Assembly: GCA_030549495.1 (NCBI GenBank) | Contig: JAUIRK010000953.1 | Span: forward strand, 1,392,001 to 1,456,000 | Direction of reading: 5' to 3' | Length of the DNA stretch: 64,000 nt | Origin: Nectonema munidae | Lineage: Eukaryota; Nematomorpha; Nectonematoida; Nectonematidae | Shown here: positions 59,101-64,000 of the stretch, piece after piece | Position numbering within the stretch: the first letter of the stretch is position 1 | Layout of the letters: each line of letters opens with the position of its first letter | Position numbers and translations under genes: made by a program | The notes under the pieces: model-generated | Databases searched by the model: none | Seen by the model: the letters and a program-made list of their open reading frames with translations, nothing else | What the model was told of the DNA's origin: nothing

Positions 59101-60870
59101 GATTCTTGAAACACTAGTGCCCTTGTTGAGAACTTAATGTAATGAATGATGAATTTAAAGAGACTCACTTTATTCTTCAAATTATTGCCACTTGAACTGA
59201 AGCCATAGAGCATATAGAAGCGAAATTTGAGAAGTTCCATCACTTTGAGGTTGGCGTAGTTTTGAGGAAGGCTGTACTTCATGTAACTCACATTTTTCTT
59301 CACAAAGTTCTTGGACATGGATATGCCATCGATTTCCAAAGTACCACGGATCCTTCCCTTCACTTTGTTACTGATGACGTCAAGTAGGAGAGTTTTAATT
59401 TTTCCTAAATAAACAGGAAATCGATGATTCTGAAGCGTTTCGGATTAAAATACTTCCGCAGGGAGAAATGAAACCAGTCGTATTGCTATATAAGGTAAGG
59501 GTGCCCTAGTGGCCTTGAACCCAGAGAGACGGGCTTCGTTCTTGGTAATATATGTAAAAGAAGGCATCTTATTCCAATAAAAGCATGTCTCATAGATATT
59601 GAAAACTTGCTCGGGACGACACTTCCCTACCAAGATCTTCTTCTTTAGTGTCGCCGTGTACTTCGCAGCCTCTTCGGTGTCTACCGATGCCTTATGTCCC
59701 CATAGACTCACACTCTTAAGCTGGAACCCAGTCCGAAATCAATGGACCCAGGCTTTGTTAGAATTTAAGCCCCATGGAACAGTAGACGATGGTCCAGCTT
59801 CTTCTTTTTCCTTCTCCTCTATGCCTCTCAAGCTACCGTGTCTTCAGGCTAGGATACTCCTTTAGTTGCATATTGCTTGTACAGACACCTAACATTCTCG
59901 CAGATGACGTTGTTATGCAAGGGGATGTCTTTCTTACTGCAATCTGTGATCCAGATGGAAAAGGCCGACTCCATCCTAACAATGGCCTTATCACGGAAAG
60001 TCTGATTGAGACGCTTTTCCTGATCTCGGCCTCCTTCTTAATGTACTGTACTGTACTATCGTTGATGCGATAAGAACTAACCTTCCTGTATCATATCGAG
60101 AAGTACTACTTTGTCCTGCCATGTCGTCACCTTCTTCTGACACTTAGGCTCCTTACCTCAAGAAGATTGGAAAGAAATAGGAAGTTTTGGCATTGGGAGC
60201 CGATGAAAAACTCCAAAACACTAACAAAACAGGGAAAGAAATAGCTGTACTAGGATGAAACAGAGCATCGCTGAGCATCGTAATGTATTTTTGTTTTTAC
60301 TCTAAAATAGTATTTTCTTGGGTAAAAGGTATTTATTTTAAAAATCTAAAAAACGCCAATGCTAAATCACGAATAGACGCGGGAGGACTACTGCATTAAC
60401 TTAAAGATACTTACTAATCCCTTTTCACAATTTTAGTTATAATCAAGCTCCATTTATTAATACTTTTTTGCTTTTTACATATGTTGAAATATTTTGGTTT
60501 TGCTTACTTTACTACAGATGGGGTTGTAATTTAGTTAATAAAGTTCAACAACAATTTTCCTCTTAGAGGAAGAAAATTGCAGAATTTTACTTCTCATAAA
60601 AAAATAGATTTAAAATACATCGTAGAAATATAGCTTACTTTCTATGCCTAGTATCACCATTAGCTCTTTGCTTTTGACGCTTATTGTGACGTTGTCAAGG
60701 ATGAGCCTATTTTCTCCATTCGGACTGATGGGATTTCCTTCACTTAACAATAAGCATCTAAACTTAAGGATCGGAAATCGTAATAAAAAAAATTTCAAGT
60801 ATCGATATCGGAAATAATAATTTTTTTACCTTGATGTGGATATTGGCTTTGGTATTTTGAATAAACATGT
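43830..60870 (-). CDS. ABCG half-transporter, ABCG5/ABCG8-like, with degenerate ATPase motifs
   Basis: Minus-strand gene. Supported exons in order: 60870-60830 (tentative), 60757-60639, 59404-59169, 57986-57869, 56382-56191, 55333-55253, 55189-55067, one or more unplaced linker exons, about 51025-50806, 48985-48847, a doubtful exon near 44925, and 44142-43830. From 60757 to 55067, and from 51025 to 48847, every junction keeps phase. The layout is the ABCG one, nucleotide-binding domain first and then membrane domain. LDYYLNITSINERTSEYQS matches the NPADFYVDLTSIDRRS linker of sterolins, and FFFEEWESLYEG matches the ABCG5/8 membrane domain. In the family these proteins pair to export sterols across apical membranes; that role is inference here. 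All nucleotide-site motifs are altered (see findings). It has an open frame without stops, so a decaying gene is not obvious. Confidence 0.82.
44847..44925 (-). CDS. Possible ABCG membrane-helix exon
   Basis: In the frame demanded by the preceding exon the sequence reads VWIQLVCVPFPIVIVPIICP, a plausible fifth membrane helix, after an acceptor-like GCGTAG. The only donor giving the needed end phase is a poor GTTCTT. A further exon is still missing between here and 48847, so treat this as a suggestion. Confidence 0.3.
45000..48438. other. ABCG intron sequence
   Basis: CAGTGAGTGTCAACCTTTTT at 45680 is a typical hAT left end, with no right partner found. Apart from the tentative plus-strand exons listed separately, nothing else is recognisable. 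A missing ABCG exon should lie in this stretch. Confidence 0.4.
47155..48019 (+). CDS. Two possible exons of an unknown plus-strand gene
   Basis: Segment 47155-47321 (after CCAG, before GTAAAC) reads TCNDADDGYEGTNFKNVVRI and then ITCQRWIQS. Segment 47927-48019 (after a T-rich tract ending GAGGAG, before a strong GTAAGT) reads NCQSAVIDSLSDILKIDFRG. Their phases agree (T + AT giving Tyr). I recognise no family. They lie antisense inside an ABCG intron, and it may be chance. Confidence 0.25.
48439..48788. mobile_element. Palindromic MITE-like element
   Basis: The left end ACGATTGATATAATACCAAT and the right end ATTGGTATTGGACAAATCGT are imperfect inverted repeats. Between them are many copies of CCAATT/AATTGGTCC and GTTAGAGTTAGTGTT phrases. 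It ends about 58 bp beyond the donor of the ABCG exon 48985-48847. Confidence 0.65.
48847..48985 (-). CDS. ABCG membrane-domain exon
   Basis: The acceptor CTCTTTTAG lies above 48985 and the donor GTAACT below 48847. It reads GISRETFFFEEWESLYEGVV and FSNIPFSILSILLSTIIFYW, equal to the ABCG5/8 coupling region (E[RS]...[YF].E..[DE].LY) and the next membrane helix. The incoming TCG codon is completed exactly by the previous exon. Confidence 0.88.
49610..49690 (+). repeat. TG-rich low-complexity tract
   Basis: Interrupted TGTG/CGTG repeats (GTGTCTGCGTGTATATATCT and neighbours) in an ABCG intron. Similar TG-rich text at 50063-50079 forms part of the target site of the hAT element at 50081. Confidence 0.6.
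50081..50523 (+). mobile_element. hAT miniature element
   Basis: It begins CAGGGCTGTTGCAAG and ends CTAGCACCGGCCCTG, inverted repeats with a few mismatches. The flanks TGTGTGAC (50073-50080 and 50524-50531) are an exact 8-bp duplication. A plus-strand remnant near 50240-50310 reads LKDFANKKARRVFG, like the C-terminus of hAT transposases (IDDFA..KARRV). It is a 443-bp deletion derivative. Confidence 0.88.
50806..51025 (-). CDS. ABCG first-membrane-helix exon
   Basis: It reads NLLCIVRSWRSLCLRLTILP, FLFFTIMIFQLDVDK and GSFQTKIGSFFFILFS, matching the ABCG pattern LLRR.WLN..R.....R.....++....G.[IL]F.......QNR.G.LFF. The donor GTAAGC starts at 50805. The acceptor is uncertain (51025 or 51029) because neither choice fits the preceding exon, implying an unplaced linker exon. 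Confidence 0.85.
51030..55032. other. ABCG intron with lone hAT ends
   Basis: CTGTAGTTCTCAACCTTTTT at 51079 and CAGTGACGTGTTCAGAAAGA at 51371 look like hAT left ends. AAGTTTGCCGATGCCTG, ending at 55032, is a hAT right end (CAGGCATCGGCAAACTT reversed), with a CCCTGGGGGTCC phrase near 54745 inside it. No partners or duplications were found. The linker exon of ABCG should lie here but was not identified. Confidence 0.45.
55067..55189 (-). CDS. ABCG linker exon
   Basis: After a 63-nt intron the exon completes a Leu codon and reads LNITSINERTSEYQSLSTAR then VQRLIEIYEAMQNK. It equals the D[LI]TS[VI]D.R..E...S..R.Q.L segment that is distinctive of ABCG5 and ABCG8. The donor GTGACT follows at 55066. 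Confidence 0.85.
55253..55333 (-). CDS. ABCG exon with sterolin NPxDYY motif
   Basis: An 81-nt exon between acceptor TTCTATTTTAG and donor GTGAGC. It reads YSKDLKSYFEGFGLSCPDFE and then NPLDYY, matching G....YF...G..CP...NPADFY of ABCG proteins. Gly is completed by the G left over from the previous exon. Confidence 0.88.
55620..56110 (+). mobile_element. LINE C-terminal fragment
   Basis: Plus strand LVRPVLEYGNVIFGNSS and KNVQRIFTKQLKGMKSLCYI, then a stop-broken stretch, then ERKLDDFWKDKR. This is the end of a CR1/Jockey-like RT protein. Only the last third is present. It lies in the ABCG intron between exons 55333 and 56191. Confidence 0.75.
56136..56182 (+). repeat. GTGTGG microsatellite
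   Basis: Tandem GTGTGGGTGTGG-type units directly after the LINE fragment, a few bases before the ABCG donor at 56190. They could be the LINE tail or an independent expansion. Confidence 0.8.
56191..56382 (-). CDS. ABCG exon with Walker B and H-loop positions
   Basis: It reads LILMNESTNNLDTF, where LLLDEPTSGLD is usual, and IYTDNRPRSDLFYLIDKVTY, where TIHQPRSD[IL]F.LFDKV is usual, ending LSKGRVVYSG. The Walker B Asp is Asn, the Pro is Ser, and the switch His is Asn, while PRSDLF..DKV and the D-loop Asp remain. Phases match on both sides. Confidence 0.9.
57869..57986 (-). CDS. ABCG exon with signature-motif position
   Basis: The acceptor TTTTGTCTAG lies above 57986 and the donor GTATGC below 57869. 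It reads FLTLVQDLNMNKMLNTKVKD then LSYLSEIILRLALCLMKDQ. It aligns with ..L.L....T.VG...LSGGERRRVSIA..L, so LSGGE is replaced by LSYLS. Phase 0 in and one base out fit both neighbours. The alignment is convincing by position although the motif is lost. Confidence 0.75.
58467..58780. mobile_element. hAT miniature element
   Basis: Ends CTAGGACGCAATCCG (58467) and CGGGTTGCGTCCTTG (ending 58780) pair as inverted repeats (13 of 15). The flanks ATTTGACA (58459-58466) and ATTAGACA (58781-58788) match 7 of 8. It is 314 bp without coding sequence, inside an ABCG intron. Confidence 0.82.
59169..59404 (-). CDS. ABCG exon with Walker A end and Q-loop
   Basis: The acceptor CTGTTTATTTAG lies above 59404 and a strong donor GTGAGT below 59169. 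It reads RKIKTLLLDVISNKVKGRIR, then GTLEIDGISMSK, and VSYMKYSLPQNYANLKVMEL. This aligns with GSGKTTLLD..SG....G...G.I..NG and the SYV.Q.D.L...LTV.E.L segment. The Q-loop Gln is Tyr. The first codon joins the previous exon to make Arg. Confidence 0.88.
59440..60180 (-). pseudogene. Tigger/pogo-like transposase relic
   Basis: From the 5' side on the minus strand: KCQKKVTTWQDKVVLLDMIQ (CENP-B-like HTH start), RDKAIVRMESAFSIWITDCS, WVHWFRTGFQLKSVSLWGHK and KCRPEQVFNIYETCFYWNKM. The last corresponds to QVFN.DETGLFWKKMP with the catalytic Asp replaced by Tyr. Several stops and frame changes occur. It lies in the ABCG intron, ending about 35 bp before the acceptor of exon 59404. Confidence 0.8.
60639..60757 (-). 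CDS. ABCG exon with Walker A start
   Basis: The acceptor TTAAGTTTAG lies above 60757 and the donor GTAAGC below 60639. It reads NRLILDNVTISVKSKELMVI then LGIE, aligning with ..IL.[DN]VS..V..GE[LM].AILG.SG. The Walker A motif is split here by the intron. Confidence 0.85.
60830..60870 (-). CDS. Possible small upstream ABCG exon
   Basis: A 41-nt open segment between an acceptor-like ATTATTATTAG and donor GTAAAA, separated from the next exon by a 72-nt intron and in matching phase (AG + A giving Arg). It reads LFKIPKPISTS. No start codon of the gene has been found. Confidence 0.3.
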
Positions 60871-61380
60871 CTAATAATAATAATCTAAAACCTTTCATCT
60901 TTACCCCATATTTTCCTTAAATTTACCTATTACATAAAGAGAGAAAGTTTATTGAAAATACAAACAATTAAAAAATGAGAATGCTTGCAAAATAACATCG
61001 AGAAAAAAAATATATAGATATATATACATTTTTTTTTATTTATTTTATAGGTAAATTGAATTAAGAGATACAAAAGAGTAATTTAACATAAAATAGAACA
61101 AACAAGATATAAATTTATTTTTATATATATTCTCCATGTTGAGACATAAAATTATTTGAAAAAAAAAATGAAAGTATAAACAAAATTGTGCAATACAAAA
61201 GGCCAGGAGCCGTTTTAAAAGTATTCCTATTACATAAAAATATTTACTTCAAATTTTTATGTTTAAAATTTTGTCTGAAAATGAAAAATCAATTTAGGGC
61301 CATACTTCTTCTCTAGTAAATAAGATCAAAATGATATTTTAGTTAATTTTTGAAAAACAAGTGAAATTAAGGATGTCTCA
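60871..61380. other. Unassigned AT-rich sequence
   Basis: Upstream flank or intron of the ABCG gene. Low-complexity AT runs; no exon or element end recognised. Confidence 0.4.
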
Positions 61381-61399
61381 CTTTTCAAATACTAATCAT

Positions 61400-63200
61400 A
61401 AAAATTTTTTGCGTTGGCTCTTGGACTATACTCATGAAGTTTTTTCCAAATAATCGGATCACCCGAAAAAAATTTTTACATCCTCATCCGCGGATTTTTT
61501 CACGTTAACATCCGCTCCGCAATTTAAAATCTTTACATTTTAGCTACTTTTCTCGATCCGAGATTCAAATGTAAATTGTTCACCAATTTTGAAACAACAA
61601 ATAAAGTAAAACTTTCCTTTTGAATTTATATGATGGGGATAAGATTGGTAATAGTAGCATAGAAGTAAAAAGCTGCAAAAAAATGAAGAAAAGTGCTAAT
61701 GAATTTATACCTCTTTGAATGAAGGTATGGACTCCATTCTAAACTCTAGTAGTGAAGAAGAAAACGAGAAAGAAAATGAAGATAATGAAGCTTTTAAGGA
61801 AGAAATAACGAAGTATCAAAAAGAAAAAAGAATTGATTCATATAATTGCTTAGACATATATTGCTTAGATTGGTGGAAAACTAAAAAGGAAGAATTTCCA
61901 TTTTTATCAAAAATTGCATGCCATTATCTTACCTGTCCTCCTAGCACTGTTCCAAGCGAGTAGCTATTTGACAGCGCCGGAAATATTTATACTGACAAAA
62001 GAAAGAGATTACTAGAGGAAAAAGTGTAAAAACTGTTATTTCTTAAACAAAAATTTACCCGTAATTAATTATGATTATTTTAAATAAAGTTTTCTAATTA
62101 TTCTGATTTAGGTTTTTTTACATTCGTGGATTAAAAAAAAGTAAAAAATGTCCAAAACTGAAACGAAATAATAACACCAAAATTGGATGAATTTTATCAA
62201 TTTTGATAACATTTTTCTATCTGTAAAATTTGTTTTATGTGTTTCAAATCTTGTATACTTCACGTAAGAAAACAAAAAAATCGAACATTTAAAATAATTT
62301 TACTAAAAGATTTTCGCATGTTTAAAAATTTTAATTTTAATTTTAAAAAAATCAAAAATATCAAACTTTCGAAATAATTCTACTGAAAGGAAAGGCCTTT
62401 CTTAACCCAAGTTTAACATATTAAACAGAGCAAGGAAATACTAGCCTAAGAAGAATTTTTGATAAAAAGTTCTATGTTTGCATTATTAAAAGTCATGTTA
62501 CTTTGATAAAATAAAAAATCTATTTCTTCTCATATTGCAAACTCAACGAATAAAACCCAACTGTTACTAAGTTTAACTAAATTAGTGAAAATATTACTTT
62601 TCATTATCAAATTGAACATTTTCAATTATTAATAGAACAAAGATTTTGCAAATTTATAAAGAGAAAATATTGTTAGAAAAATTTTTTCTTCTTCTCGATT
62701 TCTCCTAAAAATTCTCTGAATTTCTTCATAATTATAATCTTTCCTTTGAACCAATCCATCTGATCTCAAAAAAAGGGGAATTTATCGCATATATAAACAA
62801 AAAATTATTCAAACAAAATATTGAAGTAAGCAAGTATTGATGATTATTGGTATAAGTAAACAATACTTGATATCAGGATATTTGTTGCTATCAAATTTCA
62901 AGTCCTTTATTCTGAAGACATGTGGCTGCTTCACTAATCCCCCATTTTCCATTATTGACCAAATTAAAAGTCTAGAATTGAGAAAAATTATTTTGCAATG
63001 TTTAATATATTTTTAGAGTATTTGGAAATCAATGGAATTAAATATTTATTTTTACTAAATTTTCCGTTATTTTCTTTTCAAATGTCCTTACATTCAATCC
63101 ACTATTGATTAGTGATTAAAAGAAATACGCTTAAAAGCGGATTTTCAAACTCCGTTATCTATCCGCATCATTTAAACGTTACACAAATGTAGTGAACGCT
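61400..63200 (+). mobile_element. hAT element relic, limits approximate
   Basis: Subterminal phrases with ATCCGCGGATTTTT and ATCCGC at 61480-61530, and again GCGGATTTTCAA / TATCCGCATC at 63137-63170, flank a plus-strand hAT transposase C-terminal region (61715-62030). The exact ends and target duplication are not resolved. Confidence 0.5.
61715..62030 (+). pseudogene. hAT transposase C-terminal (dimerisation) relic
   Basis: It reads CLDWWKTKKEEFPFLSKIAC, HYLTCPPSTVPSE, a stop, then LFDSAGNIYTDKRNRLLEEK before a second stop. This is the hAT dimerisation motif ..WW......P.L...A..YL..PA[TS]S..SER.FS.AG....[DK]+R..L. An acidic stretch precedes it. The stop falls at the Arg of SER. Confidence 0.88.
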
Positions 63201-64000
63201 CCAAATAGGTCTGAAAATGGCGACTTTTGAAATGTAATATTTAAACATAAATAAACACATAGATTGAATTTAAAAATAAGCTTACTTCGCCTCAGACTTC
63301 AAATTTGAAGAGTGTTCTTAGATTAGACTTACTTAAAATGAGATGTTTGAATGTGAGTATTGAAGAAACTATAGCACAATGTAAAAAAAGTAAGTTTGCT
63401 AATTCAGTGAGATACATTTAACTTGTCATCTGCAATAATGAATGTTTGCAAAAATTGAATGAAAGACACATATACCATTAGATATGAGAGAGATGGGTTT
63501 GATTGAATATAAATAATATATATTTATTATCATGTAGTATACAGGTGAAAATGTAGATTAACTATAAAATTTAAATATAAGTAAACTTAAACTTAATTAT
63601 TTTGTTACCATGTTAAAGTATTTTGCTGCATTTTTTAAAGAATCAATTTTATAATAAATTTTAATAAATTTTTATAATAAATAATTTTATATATTTTTTT
63701 TTAATTTTTGAGCTAACTATTCGAAGTTATTTGTTAGCCAAAGAAGATTTTTTATCAACGAAACAAATCATTTTTATGAAGAACTGCTTAAAATTTGTTT
63801 AAAAAATGTAACTAAGAATATTCTTTTAATGAAATAATCAAGTGTGAAAGGAAAATGAAAAAAAAATTTATCTAAAAAAATATAAATTTAGCATCTCCTT
63901 CATCCATCATAATTACTGCCATACCCAAAGGGGATGTCAGTATAAAAATTTAGACAAATATTGACACATATTGCTCAGATTAAAAAGCTCATAGTCATAG
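62100..64000. other. No gene recognised to window end
   Basis: Very AT-rich sequence. Apart from the right-hand CCGC-containing phrase near 63150 that may belong to the hAT relic, I see no supportable feature. Confidence 0.5.

Noticed and set aside
59037-59168. Extension of the ABCG exon past 59169 (STRALVFQESVLEVLEGG)
   Set aside because: A strong donor GTGAGT and an exactly fitting next exon at 57986 show this is intron.
59599-60073. Plus-strand open frames of 88 and 94 codons
   Set aside because: They are antisense shadows of the Tigger/pogo transposase relic.

Overview
The window is AT-rich metazoan nuclear DNA: split genes with GT-AG introns, long introns, and many DNA transposons and LINEs. 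Gene and repeat content suit an arthropod. A caligid-copepod-like crustacean is my guess, made from the style of the mobile elements and not proven by the sequence. I see no CRISPR array, rRNA or convincing functional tRNA gene, and no LTR or retroviral element.

Three host genes can be assembled from exons whose splice phases agree. (1) 1550-11921, plus strand: the 3' part of a TPR-repeat gene resembling TTC19, the mitochondrial complex III assembly factor, in three exons. Its last intron (3287-11770) carries two antisense DNA transposons: a piggyBac-like copy (about 4796-7209) and an unclassified element with terminal inverted repeats (TIRs) (7505-9524). (2) 35013-43288, plus strand: a three-exon bHLH gene, achaete-scute-like. 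Its first intron holds a LINE fragment cut by a palindromic element, two hAT elements one inside the other, and a 161-bp tandem repeat. (3) About 60870 down to 43830, minus strand: an ABCG half-transporter closest to ABCG5/ABCG8 (sterolin type), with at least nine exons. The reading frame is open and the splice phases agree, but Walker A, Q-loop, signature, Walker B and H-loop are all altered. This is the most unusual observation in the window.

Between genes 1 and 2 lies a transposon-rich stretch: MULE-like relics (about 13030-14060); a hAT element with perfect 8-bp target duplications (14250-21210) that received a 4.2-kb LINE (about 16560-20790); a second, more decayed LINE (about 21440-23535); a second piggyBac copy with an intact DDD core (25017-26396) next to a large fold-back inverted repeat (24762-25023); a LINE 3' end (about 28620-28810); and a miniature Merlin element (31229-31756). 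Between 31765 and 35012 I see no gene before the bHLH start.

The ABCG introns hold hAT miniature elements (50081-50523, 58467-58780), a palindromic element (48439-48788), a LINE fragment (55620-56110) and a Tigger/pogo relic (about 59440-60180). The last 3 kb contain a hAT transposase C-terminal relic (61715-62030). All host-gene assignments rest on reading translated motifs and splice phases by eye; no database was searched.
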